Positions 1 through 11,600 of a stretch of DNA of 64,000 nucleotides are shown piece after piece. Numbering within the stretch: position 1 is the first letter of the stretch; each line of letters opens with the position of its first letter. The position numbers and the translations under genes are program-made. This stretch comes from Acridotheres tristis (lineage: Eukaryota; Chordata; Aves; Passeriformes; Sturnidae), in the NCBI GenBank assembly GCA_037013685.1, contig CM072887.1:50209154-50273153 (forward strand). The letters are read 5' to 3'. The notes under the pieces are model-generated. The model saw nothing but the letters and a program-made list of their open reading frames with translations, did not search any database and was not told the DNA's origin.

Positions 1-1157
1 ATGAGGCTGTTCAACCATTACTGGTGAAATATCGAGAAAGGTTTTACATAAGGAGATTATTATCACCAGTGTGGACAATGCTGATTCGCACTCCTGAGTA
101 TTAAATATTCTTAATTCTGGCAGTTGATTTGACCTGATAATAAGTTAACAAACTGAGAGGTCAGGTATTTGCTGTCTGGATTAGTTAATGGTTAAATACA
201 TCATGAGTTTGCCAGAAGATTTTAATCAATTTTAAAGCTGTAAGGCAAAGTTTCTAGGGCTATGTTCTGGTATTTCTGGTTTGCTTCTCTTTACAAATAC
301 CAGTAAGAAGAAAAACTACAAATGAGCTACAGTTTGTTTGGATACTAAATACCTGCATAAAACAAAGTATTTCTTCTTTCTCTTCTTTCATCTGTCTGTG
401 TCCCCTTAATGATTTCAATGTTGAGTCACTGTGTTTCCTCTTATTTGTATTTTAGGTATGAAGTAACTTAATGTATTAGAAATCAGATAACTTATAAGAT
501 GTTGCTTTTAGAACATGCTGCATTCAAGCTGTATATAAATGTCCCTTGACATTTAACTTACGTATGTGGTTCATTTTCATAACATTTAATAGCTTGAGAT
601 AAACCATAAAGGTTTTTAAAAAAGAAATCAGGATTATTATGTGCATGCACAGGTCCACAACATATGTCAGTTCTTTTTTAACGTCTGACTTGTTAAACTT
701 GGAACCTCATATTGTTAATTTCTTTATGCTTTCCATAAAGATTTGACTATTAAAGATTAAAATGAATAGTACTTACCTGTGTTTTATGTACATACATATA
801 TATATATATAAACTGAACAGTAAAATCATTTTAACTGTTGTTTGAAAGATTTTTTTGTATACATAATGTATGGCTTTGACTCAGCAAAATATTTAAGCAT
901 GTGTTTAAGCTTATAACAAAGGACTTTGGGCCAAGATTTCATTCCAAGTATTCCTTAAAGATAAAGACAAAGCTCCCTCTGATTTCAAGGAGTCAGCATT
1001 TCAAACTGTGGGAAAATATAGCTGTGAATTTGATTTATGTATATATTAAAATTATCTCTGTGTCCAGATCCAGAAGCTGCACTCTATGTGTAGATTTCCA
1101 GTCATGAACTCTGAGCAAATCAAAGCATCCCTTAATAAGTGATATACATCTTCTTAC

Positions 1158-1272
1158 CTTGAGAAGTTTCTACTACCACAGTGGAGGCAATAATGGCATA
1201 GCCATCATCCAATCTACAGATAAAGTCAATAAAGATATTGTGGCACTGTGCAGTGATGACACATGCAGGGAG
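1158..1272 (-). other. Weak candidate exon, minus strand
   Basis: Read on the minus strand, a pyrimidine-rich stretch ending CTCTGTAG precedes this segment, and a good donor, CTCAAG followed by GTAAGA, ends it. One frame stays open across all 115 nt and contains LDDGYAIIASTVVVETSQ near its end. No protein family was recognised. The plus strand is also open here in two frames, so the open reading may simply reflect a locally higher GC content. Splice-like pairs of this quality occur by chance in vertebrate DNA. What would decide the matter is transcript or cross-species support. Confidence 0.15.
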
Positions 1273-2932
1273 CTACAGAGGCAAACACAATACCAGCACT
1301 CTGGCCACACAGCTGGACACATATCTGGTCAGCCAAAGAACAGGTAACCATGCAGGAAATAGTCTGTGCATCATGGTCCAGGACAAGACCAAATTCACAA
1401 GCAGTGGCTTGACAGTGACTGCATTCTGCTATGTGACATCAGGTATCTCCTTAATAGGGAGGGGGTTATGAAAATATGTCAAAGGAAAGGAACGATTCAG
1501 AGCAACTTATCAGACCCCTGAATTTCTTAGAGCTTTACTTGGAAAAATGGTCCTAGGGATGGCACCAGGCCTCTCGTTCTGGTGAGTCACCAGTTGTTTT
1601 TTTGTATGTTGAAGACCTCCTTCAATAACTCAGTGAAGAGTGTGTCAACAGCTCAGCGAAGAATGTATGGCATTTGGTGGCACTTCAAGCAAGTGTTAGC
1701 TTATTCTCCCTTTCCATTTTCTGCCACATAATAAACAAAACAAGCGCCTCCCTACTCTATGGCCTTGGAGCTCACAAATTTGTAGGAAGTGGGAAGTGCT
1801 TAAGTGTCAGTACTAAAAAATGCAACATATTATTCCAGACAGCGCTGAAAACACAAATCAGTATAAATGTCCTTCTGAGCAGTAAGAAAGCATATTAGAG
1901 TCAGTACTTTTGGAAGATGTCCATATAATTTGTCCTGCATTTGAGATACCTTTGGACACTAAATCTCAATTGAGTTTTATAAAGCCTCATTCTGACTAGC
2001 AAAATTTTTAAAGTGTAACATAACCTAAACTTAAAGCACAGCCAGATAAAATATACAGAGCGTTATGGAACTGTTAATGCATGTAATACAGTAGATGAAG
2101 TATGGAATGTGGAACTTAACGAAGCTTGTTCACCAGACAAGTGTATAACACATGAAGCTGTGCAAGACAGCAACTAAGGAAGCAAGCCAATTTTTGGAAA
2201 GCTAGTAAAAATGTTTATGCAAGTTTCTTTCCACCTCAGAATCTACATCAATTACATTGAGTTAGAGGGTTTCTGAAGTGTAATGAAAGTCCCACTATCC
2301 AAAAATTCAGTGAACATAACTCACTAGCCACTCATAACTTAAGCTAAACAAAACCATTAAGTATTGAATAGCTAGTTTGCTGCTTGACCTCAAAATACTT
2401 TGTTTGGATATGTAAATTTTGTAATAGAACAGGGGTAGAGTATCCTAGATAGTGTGAAAAGCATAAGCCTGTAAATGTGAATATGTTTCATTCTGGGAAC
2501 GTATATGTCACACTGCCTCACATAAACTCTTTTCCTGCTTGACAGTACTGCAAATCTGGTTTTGGACTTTGCAGTAGTGAACAAGAAACACCAGTACCAT
2601 AGCAGGCAAGTATTTATCTAATAAATAATTGTTCTGTTGGTCCAAATCTGTTTAAAAGATACAGCACTTTAACTCCATGGAATCTTATGTGGACCATGTT
2701 TTCATGGACCCTTCTGAGTCTGTTATAAAACTGATATAAAACTGACTTAATGCAATATTTCATTTAAGCAATTTGACAGAAACTTGATCTTTTCCTCATG
2801 TCTGTTTCAGAGTGAATAGTGTTGCTGGGACATCTGTCAGGACATGCTCAATAGACAAGAAGGGGTTTCCTCTGATATGTCTCCTGAAGGGACTTCTGCC
2901 TGATGAATAATACTCTCTTATCTATTTCACAG

Positions 2933-3047
2933 GGAGGCTGTTTGGCCACATTTGCCATTTATATCTGGGCCCTATACAATATTGACAAAAAGTACAAATG
3001 AAACATATGTATTATTAAAGTAAAACTGCACTGTCCCACAAGGACAG
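2933..3047 (+). other. Candidate exon with strong splice signals
   Basis: A pyrimidine-rich run ends in TCTATTTCACAG just before 2933, and a strong donor, GGACAG followed by GTATGT, begins at 3048. In the frame starting at 2933 the first 22 codons form a hydrophobic stretch (CLATFAIYIWALYNI) followed by DKKYK and a TGA at 2999-3001. This resembles a last transmembrane helix with a C-terminal dilysine signal, but I recognise no protein. The other two frames also contain stops. It could be a terminal coding segment, a non-coding RNA exon or a chance pseudo-exon. An ATTAAA at about 3012 and an AATAAA at 3099-3104 lie just downstream. Confidence 0.2.
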
Positions 3048-5641
3048 GTATGTAATACTCACCAAAAAAAAATTGTTTTCAGAAGTTGTGTTAGAAATAA
3101 TAAAGGAAGTCATGCATTCATACATTAAAGCATCAGCAAAATTAATTTATCTACTTTTTTTTTTTTTTTGTAAATAGATAAATCTTAACAGGAAAGAAAG
3201 TTTACCAGAGTAAAGCCATTATATGGTAGCTTGAGAATTTGCTGATTTCATTATCACTTTAAATACTATAACTCTGATGACTTATTTCACACTTTACAAC
3301 AATGAGCAGCTATCAAGTGAATATTCTGAAAGATAAAGTATATATAAAGAGACTAACTTTTTTTTTATATCACACCTCCGAAACCATTAGAACTGCTGCC
3401 CTTGCTCTCTGATGTAAATACGGAATTCCTAAGCTGGCTAAAGTTCATTCTTGTTTTTCTAGTGTACCAAATGCTAGAAATGGTACACGAATATTTCCTT
3501 TTTATAATTTAGTTATGATAAAAGTTAGTTATCACTTAGTTATTTCCTCTGTGTTCCCTTATTTCTTTCATAGTTAATTTTATTCTTTTCTCCCTGTTCC
3601 CTCAAGTATCTCATTCTAAAGGCAAATTCAAGTTTCTTTTAGCACTCTTTTAACCCTTCCCATTACTATATTTTTAGGCTTTAAAAATTATGTTAGGCAT
3701 TTTTCATTAACCTTTTGCTCTCAGAGTCTTTTTTCCCCCATAAGTGACATCATGGCTATTTAACCACAGCAACATAATTGTTAATGGGTATTTAACCCTT
3801 GCATGGAATAAAATAAAAAAACCGAATAGGGTTACAATTTTTATTTTTCTACTTTATCTTAAGTCAGCTTTTTGGCATTAACTTTAAGAGCAAGCTTTCT
3901 GCTTTAAGGGATTTGATGATCAGTAACTGACAAATATTAATCAGTGCAAGATTTATAGACCTTCCGGAGACTGCTATGAGAATCTGAAAGCTGAATCTGA
4001 GATGGCATTTGCCTACAGCTCTGGCATTGTGCCATTGCAGCATTGTCACGAATACATAAATAAATGGAAGGGAAAACCCCAAAAATCAGTGTAAAAAGTC
4101 AATCTGCCAGGACAGCATCCGGTGTAGTCTCCTCATCACTGCTCTCAGGGAGGAGGAATGTTAGTCATCAGCCACAGTTAGGGAGTAGCCCAAAAATGAA
4201 AGGAAGTATCTGTGGTTGAACAAAAAGTCTGTGAGGAAGTAAAGAGAATTGAGCTGTGCCAAACTAGCATTATATAAAAAAAATCAGCAAAATTTGCCAT
4301 ATAAGTATAGGATTTTTCATCCACTATCAGGTGTATGCACAAAATAGACAGTAAACAAGTCACAGCAGCTCTTAGGCTTTAGTAAAACATTAAAGTCAGA
4401 TTTAAATCAGTGACACTAACTTTGTACAGTAGTGTCTCAGTAAACTTGTTTACAGATTCCTTATTCTGCCCTTGCCCTTCATCTCAGCTGGTAAGAAACA
4501 CTGATACTGTTATTTCTCAAGAGCTGACAAAGGTCCATAATTATGTATGAGAAGTGAATGCAGTGAAACCTGGACACAAACATTTCTTTCCATCTTTGCA
4601 AATTTCTTTATCCTACATTTTTAATTTTCACTGTTAGCAAAAAGATAGCTTGTGCATTAAGCTGGTCACAGTTTTGTCTCCAGGGTGAACTTTCCAGCTG
4701 TCCTTAGCATAGATTATCTTTCCATTAGCTTTTGATCATAAACCTGACCAGTTTTCCTTGAGAAATCTTTCTGGATTTGATAGCCACAGTTTCAATTTCT
4801 GATGAACAGCTGGAGGACGAAGAAGCTGAACTGACTGAGCAGCAAATAAAGATTTTTGTGACAAGACTATCCTATGCTATACAGACTATTTAATATGTGG
4901 GCAGCAGACTTGCAAATTCGTCTGTCAGCATTGCTTCTGAATATTTTTTCAGACAGATAACACTAGTGACACCTTAATGTCTTTATCAGTCTTGGCTCAG
5001 TAAAGGGAAAGTCGAACTGTAATATCATGTTCTCCTGCTTATTTTTCTGCCAGGATGAACCTGAAACAGGAGGTGTCCCTTGGCTTTAAAAATATACTAG
5101 AATTTTTACTAAAATGACTTGGTATTGTCATTGAGTTTGTGCTGACCATAGCTGAAATATTAAATTCCAGAAGAATTGTGTAATTACATTGAAGCAGAAG
5201 ATGAAATTTCTGGCATCTGAGAATGACTGAGAAGCTTCAGGCAGAAATCAAACTGTTATTAGCTTTTTAAGTACTTGTTGCCACATTGACTTATATGTGA
5301 TCTTTGTCACAGTCCCATATACAAGACATGTTTCCTTTTGAAAGGCTGGTGCCAGAGAGCTTCAGTGTTTGCATGTCTTCAATGATGACAGCACTCAGTT
5401 CTGAGGTCATGCCTGGGCAGAAATTGCCAGCTGAGAGTTGTTTCTGAGCTGGAACATTTCACTTAAGAATAGTAGAAGTGACTGACAATAGGGAAAAACA
5501 AAAAAGAAAAAGCCAAACAACCCTAGCAGTACTAATGTTCACAAAAAACCTGTTGAGGAGCCAGAGGGAATTGGCTGTGGGTAAACTGTGTTTCTGAGCT
5601 GGTAAGCTAATGAAGTGTTAAATCAAGGAAACAAATCCAAG

Positions 5642-6530
5642 AATTTTCTTTTTTTTTCTTTTCTTTTCTTTTCTTTTCTTTTCTTTTCTTTTCTTTTCTT
5701 TTCTTTTCTTTTCTTTTCTTTTCTTTTCTTTTCTTTTCTTTTCTTTTCTTTTCTTTTCTTTTCTTTTCTTTTCTTTTCTTTTCTTTTCTTTTCTTTTCTT
5801 TTCTTTTCTTTTCTTTTCTTTTCTTTTCTTTTCTTTTCCTTTCTTTTCTTTTCTTTTCTTTCCTTTTCTTTTCCTTTCTTTTCTTTTCTTTTCTTTTCTT
5901 TCCTTTTCTTTTCTTTCCTTTCCTTTCCTTTCCTTTTCTTTCCTTTCCTTTCCTTTCCCTTTCCTTTCCTTTCCTTTCCTTTCCTTTCCTTTCCTTTCCT
6001 TTCCTTTCCTTTCCTTTCCTTTCCTTTCCTTTCCTTTCCTTTCCTTTCCTTTCCTTTCCTTTCCTTTCCTTTCCTTTCCTTTCCTTTCCTTTCCTTTCCT
6101 TTCCTTTCCTTTCCTTTCCTTTCCTTTCCTTTCCTTTCCTTTCCTTTCCTTTCCTTTCCTTTCCTTTCCTTTCCTTTCCTTTCCTTTCCTTTCCTTTCCT
6201 TTCCTTTCCTTTCCTTTCCTTTCCTTTCCTTTCCTTTCCTTTCCTTTCCTTTTCCTTTCCTTTCCTTTCCTTTCCTTTCCTTTCCTTTCCTTTCCTTTCC
6301 TTTCCTTTCCTTTCCTTTCCTTTCCTTTCCTTTCCTTTCCTTTCCTTTCCTTTCCTTTCCTTTCCTTTCCTTTCCTTTCCTTTCCTTTCCTTTCCTTTCC
6401 TTTCCTTTCCTTTCCTTTCCTTTCCTTTCCTTTCCTTTCCTTTCCTTTCCTTTCCTTTCCTTTCCTTTCCTTTCCTTTCCTTTCCTTTCCTTTCCTTTCC
6501 TTTCCTTTCCTTTCCTTTCTTTTTCTTATC
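5642..6530 (+). repeat. Giant polypyrimidine pentanucleotide satellite
   Basis: The plus strand is essentially pure C and T for about 890 bp. From 5644 to 5837 the unit is TTTTC (near 37 copies). From 5838 to about 5957 the two unit types are mixed. From about 5958 to 6519 the unit is TTTCC (about 110 copies), with single-base phase slips near 5957 and 6250. The minus strand is pure purine (AAAAG, AAAGG). None of the frames of these pentamers contains a stop, which creates spurious frames of 327 codons on + and 323 codons on -. Long mirror-symmetric polypurine-polypyrimidine DNA is known to adopt triplex structure and to be length-unstable. The true length may differ from the assembled one. 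Confidence 0.98.
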
Positions 6531-6536
6531 AGACTG

Positions 6537-7002
6537 TTAGGGTGTGTCCAGAGGAGGGCAATCAAGATGTTGAAAGCCTTCAAAGGCAAAATTTATGAAG
6601 AATGTCTGAGCTCATTTGATTTGTTCATCTTGAGAAGACAAGGCTGAGGGGGGGCCCTCATCACACCTTACATCTTCCAAAAGGTGGGCAGCAGACATGG
6701 GGGTGCTGATCCCTTCTCTCTGGTGAGAAGCAGGCCATGAGGCAACAGAATGAAGTTATGTCAAGGGAAGTTCAGATTGGACTTCAGAAAAAGTTCTTCA
6801 AAAATAGAGTGGTTGGTGAGTGGAACCAGTTCCCCAGGGAAGTGGCTACAGCATGAAGTCTGACAAGAGCTCAGTGAGCATCTGGGTGATGTTCTTAGTC
6901 ATATGGCTTGGTTTTAGTGAGTCCTGCAAGAAGCAGAGAGTTGAACTTGATGATATTTATGAGTCCCTTCCAACTTCAGATATTCTGTGATTCTGCTGGA
7001 AA
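6537..7002 (+). mobile_element. CR1 LINE 3' fragment
   Basis: This is the 3' end of a CR1 non-LTR retrotransposon in plus orientation. It starts with GTGTCCAGAGGAGGGCAA and passes through the diagnostic tract that includes GATTGGACTTCAGAAAAAG and GGAACCAGTTCCCCAGGGA. It closes with TTGATGATATTTATGAGTCC and the tail ATTCTGTGATTCTG. Only about 465 bp of a multi-kilobase element remain, so it is 5'-truncated and without coding capacity. Its truncation point sits almost directly against the pyrimidine satellite, which may have been the insertion target. Confidence 0.93.
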
Positions 7003-7534
7003 GCTGTATCAGCCTGACCAAAGGGAGTCCCATTCTCTCCTGGGTGAGGGTAGATCTACTGGTCCAGCAATGGATCTTGGGGTGCAGAGTGAATTCCTTC
7101 CTCAATCCCTTACACATCATGTCCAACCACTTCCTTTCCAGTTAGATGCTTGCATAACTTTTGGCCTTTCCTGAGGGACCTGAGCAGAATGGGTGACATT
7201 CTTTGCTTGAGCCTAAACCTCAATAACTACTGTAGAATTTCTTAGCACATCTAGGTATCTAATTTTAGATGTCAGTGAGATTTTGCAGATATGCCTGGAA
7301 GCTGCCAATGGACTGTGCTTTATCATGCCTAAAGAGGTACTGTGGGAAAGTAGATTGACTCATCTCTGGCCAGCATGTAACTGCTGATAATGGGGGAGGA
7401 GGTAGCTCTGAATTATTTATAATTGCAAAAATAACAAAATAACCATCCTAATAATCCTAATAATACTTTTGGTTTATCTGAAAGCCAAATGGAAAACAAT
7501 ATTAACCATTTACTTCCAAACTATTGTTTGGAAC
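7003..7534. other. Spacer between CR1 and LTR fragment
   Basis: No repeat or gene was recognised. The 88-codon frame at 6908-7174 begins inside the CR1 tail and is not credible as a gene. An AT-rich, AAT-rich run lies at about 7418-7470. Confidence 0.5.
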
Positions 7535-8055
7535 TCACACTGTCCATGCTCCCATGTGGGGCCTCTCCCGTGGGAGACAGTTCTCCATGAATTTCTCCAT
7601 CATGAATCCTTCCCATGGCCTGTAGTCCTTCATGAACTGCTCCAGCACAGACCCCTTGCACATGTCCCTCAGGAACAAACTGCTCCAGTGCTGGTACCCA
7701 GAGGGGTCACCAGTCCTGACTGCAAAGATGCTCCAGCGTGAGCTTCCCATGGTGTCACAGACTTCTTTGGGCATCCACCTGCTCTGGCAAGGGGCCTTCC
7801 ATGGACTGCAGGGGCACAGTTGTATCACTATGGTCTTCACCACGACAGCAGAGGAATTTCTGCTCTGGTGCCTGGAGCACCTCCTGTTCCTCCTTCTGCA
7901 CTGGCCTTAGTCTCTGCAGAGTTGCTGCTCTCACATGTTCTCACTTCTCTCTCTGGCTGCAATCACTCCTATGCAGCAACTTTTATCCTTCTTAAATCTG
8001 TTATCCCAGAACTGTCACTGTCATTACCCTTGGATTTGGCCCTGGACAGTTGTAT
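7535..8055 (-). mobile_element. Avian ERV LTR fragment (5' part)
   Basis: Read on the minus strand this matches my recall of a common avian LTR that carries degenerate modules of about 45-50 bp, each with a TGGAGCAG core. On the plus strand the cores appear as TGCTCCA or TGCTCTG at 7638, 7681, 7729 and 7780. The region around 7840-8000 matches the more 5' part of that LTR, including the stretch around TCTTAAATCTGTTATCCCAG. The extreme 5' end is diverged or missing, and the 3' half is absent beyond about 7540. No retroviral coding region accompanies it. The short open frames within it are by-products. The superfamily (probably ERVL-like) is not certain. Confidence 0.72.
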
Positions 8056-8621
8056 CCAATATGTATATCCAAGATGAAAAATGCCAATCTTCATGATTGT
8101 ATTTCTTTTTTTTATTTCACCTCTGAAAAGCTGAATAATTGCCATTTAAAAATATTTTGAGGTTCTTTGATAACAAGCACTATATGAATGCAAATTATAA
8201 CACTTTTAACATGCTGACTGTCCATTTATTCTTATCTGTGTGGGAGTTATCAAATCTGATTTTACTTTAGAAAGTCATAATTTTATTAATACAATAAAAT
8301 GAGCTAAATGGTAGGAATGTTCAAGATCCAGTGCAGTTCTATGACAGGAAGGACTTTTTCACAATGAGGAGATCCATATGAAATTACCACCTTAAATCTT
8401 TTTGCACATTTTTTTTTTTTATGTTCATGATCTCTACACCTCAGCTGGAAGTTCACAAGGCATGAATCTAGGTGTCAGTAATTGCACACTTAACTGCATA
8501 TTTATCCTGGTTAAGAGGTGAAACCTGGTGAATGTCCCTGTGGTCAGTGATTACTGACTTTAAATATAAAACCTGATCAATATTTGGGGATGTCATTATC
8601 CCCTTTTCTATCCCCTTACAG

Positions 8622-8687
8622 AATTGCCAAGGTGACAAGGGTGGGGGAGCTCAGATACTCAGATGCTGTGTTAATGGACTATTAAAG
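8622..8687 (+). other. Candidate 66-nt exon, strong splice sites
   Basis: The acceptor is close to ideal: a nearly continuous pyrimidine run ending TATCCCCTTACAG at 8621. The donor is ATTAAAG followed by GTGAGT from 8688. The 66 nt are a multiple of three and one frame is fully open, starting NCQGDKGGGAQILRCCVNG. A second frame is open until a stop six bases from the end. No domain was recognised. It could be an exon of a long non-coding RNA, a small in-frame coding exon, or a chance pseudo-exon. Of the splice-bounded segments seen here, this has the best pair of signals. Confidence 0.25.
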
Positions 8688-11600
8688 GTGAGTTTATGGA
8701 ATGGTCAGTTGTTGACTGACCTCCAAAACAGGTATCAACCCTGTTAGCATTTCTGTTGATCTCTCTCAGTTCAAAAAACAGGAGGCAAAAATCATCTAGG
8801 TTTCAATTTGTTTATCTTCAGATGAAAATACAAAGAATCTTCATATTTACAGTTCTCATGATTGCTAGCCAGGGAGACATCTCTGAACTTAATTTTGATA
8901 AAATGCTGGGTTCAGAATAAGGCTAGGTTAAAGCACAGACTGAGGCATGAGATTATAGTTGCAGAGTAAACAGACATATGAACTATAAGGTTTTGAGACA
9001 TCTTAATTCAAACAGATTAATTTTTAATAGGTATTCACAAAAAAGAATGCTGCAAGCATTGTTATTGTTTAACATTTCCTCTCTGCTACTTGATTTTGTA
9101 ATTTTCCTTTCTGCTCCATTTTATTTCTTCATCCTCAATTCTACTGAAAGGTCTTAGGTGGATTTATGTATCTCCAAAATCTATTTATTTATTTACTTAT
9201 TTTTTCTGTTCTTGCCTTTTTTGCCCATTTTTTTTTGGTCTTCTCGCTCCATTCCCACTGCCATCAGAAAGGGGAGGGGAAAAGCAAATCCCACTTAAAC
9301 ATGACATTTTGCACCTTGCTCTCTTAGTAGCAGCATCCAGGAAAAGGATATTGGATTAAACATAACCACATAGCATGACCATGGTGCTCTGCACTGCCAC
9401 ACTGGATCTGGCCCCAAGTGACTTGAAGCAAGTTAGCAGTAGGTTTGTGGCAGGATGTAGGATTTGCCTAAGATGAGTGCTAGCACTTGAGAAAGATAAG
9501 CAGCTCAAGAGACTCATAGTGGGACATAAACATGGATATGCTGCCAATCTTTTCACAATGGGCACCAACAAAAATTTCTCCCACTGGCTTGTGGCAGAAT
9601 TCATATCAGACACATACACTTGCACACAAGTGTCAAGGGACTGGCAAATGTATTCCTTTGCTTTGCAAGCAAACAAAAATGCTCTTTAATAACCAAATAA
9701 AGAGGTAACACCTCTTGAAAAACTTCTAGGAAGCCTGCTTGTATTTTGCATTGTATTATATTTGTATTGCTTGATTGAGAAAGAGGTGGAAGATATTTTA
9801 GGAAATAACTAATGATAAAATCTGCTGCTTTACAGAGCCAAGAAGATTGTCTAGATGAGTTCCATGAATGAAAATCAGCCTGACAATTCTGATTTCACAA
9901 TAACTAGAAAGGCAGTGAAATACAAAATAGTGGAAACAGGAACCCCTGCTGTCCTTTTAATTTTGACATTGAAGTCCAAAGGGCATTCCTGAGTGCACTG
10001 AAACCTTCACATCTATATAACATCTCTAAATTTTGGAAGCAGTGACAAGTTACTGGGGGAAGATCAGCTGGGTCACTGACTCCAGTTTCCTTTCTGCAGC
10101 AATAGAAGAAAATATAATGAATGTTTTAGAGGGTCCCAGTGGAAAGTTTATCCTTTTTCCCCTGTATGCCCCCCTCTCAAACTTTTGTGTCCAAATACCC
10201 TACCCTTTAGGCAACATTTTTCAACCACAAAAAGAGCCATATTAAGGAAAAGGACAGAAATGTTACTCTTATCACAATTTGGAGCATTCTATATGAACAG
10301 TGCAGTGAACTTGGTGCTTTGTTAGTTTGTATAAAATGATGTTATTCATGTGCTCCCGTTCAATTCTTTCTGCACACTGATGCCCCACTCTTTTGCCGTG
10401 CACTGCAAGAAGAGAACAAAAATACCCTGCTATATTTAAATTCAAAGTGTGAGATGAGATACAAAACTAGGATCTCCACAATGAGGGCTGAAATGTAGTG
10501 ATCAGTATAATAAGCACTACACACAATATGCCAGCTGCTTAGTTAACCAAGTTCATTACAGGAACCAGGAGACACATTTAAAGGAAAAGTCTGAGAAGAG
10601 AACAGTTCTTTTAACATTTTTTTCAGGAGAGCATAGTTACTGCCAAGCATCTTGTCCTTTTAAAAGGGAGTAAGTGAGCCTTCGACAGAACCCATCCTAT
10701 CTTGACAGTCACAGCTGGTGTTTAAAGGCCAGGACTGATAGACAATAGCATATTGGGGGCATTTTGCTGTTGCTTGTCCAGATGGTATTTGTCTTAATCA
10801 TCCGTCAAAATCTCCAGTGATGCCAATCTAAGGCCTTTCAACAAAAACTTTCTGTTTCAAAGATATAGCCCTATTCTTAGACTTAGTTATTTGGTTTTTG
10901 TTTGTTTTTTTTCCCCCGCATTCTCCTAAGGTTAATGGCTCCTGAATGGTGCTGACAATGCTGACAATGAAATTCTTCTTGTGAAACTCCAGAGGTATTT
11001 TGACTGTTTTTCTGAATTTTTGGTAAAGCTGAATGTTCCTTGCAACTACGTAAAAAAAAAAAAAAAAAAGCTTCTCAACAAGTATTCAATAAAGAATGTA
11101 AACTAGACAAGAATGTAGTTGGCCCGAATTTTGCATTACATTATACCTCATAGTTCAGGCATTTTGTTTGCCTTACAAGGTATTACAGACAGCACTGTAA
11201 ATGCAGATCAGAGCTGCAGTAGCAGAACACAACAGAGCTAAACAGCTGATTTAATCAGGTAGGAATTTAATACAATGCTTTATTCATGGAATTTGAACGT
11301 TGAAGGCCAGATGGTGTCAGCAGTATTTCCCTCTGACTTGAGATCCAAAATTAAAACAGACTTCTGTTTTATCTTATAGTTTTCAGCTCAAATCTTGCTA
11401 CTGTTTCCATGTAATACTTTCCTGGAATAGTTTCTCCCATTGCATTTCTACAGAACATGCCAAGTAATTAGTTCATGAGCCACAAAAATGAGTGGGGCAT
11501 AGTGCATCAAAGATCATCACAGTCAATGGATTGTCATGTTAGGGGCTTGGATAACACAGCATGGTAAATGAAATAGATATTCACTCCTGCCCAGTGAACC

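Larger units (their letters stand above)
1..5641. other. Unique AT-rich non-coding DNA
   Basis: No repeat family or gene was recognised with confidence. The only simple repeats are a (TA)n run at 795-811 and T-runs near 3154-3168 and 3359-3366. Open frames here are under 80 codons and show no known domain. Two splice-bounded segments, at 1158-1272 (-) and 2933-3047 (+), are listed separately as weak exon candidates. Confidence 0.6.

Noticed and set aside
5615..6598. Open frames of 327 codons (+) and 323 codons (-), the longest in the window
   Set aside because: They consist almost wholly of translated TTTTC/TTTCC units, which have no stop codon in any frame. No protein evidence supports them.
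7469..8077. Several overlapping frames of 85-102 codons on both strands
   Set aside because: They lie inside an LTR fragment whose modular repeats happen to lack stops.
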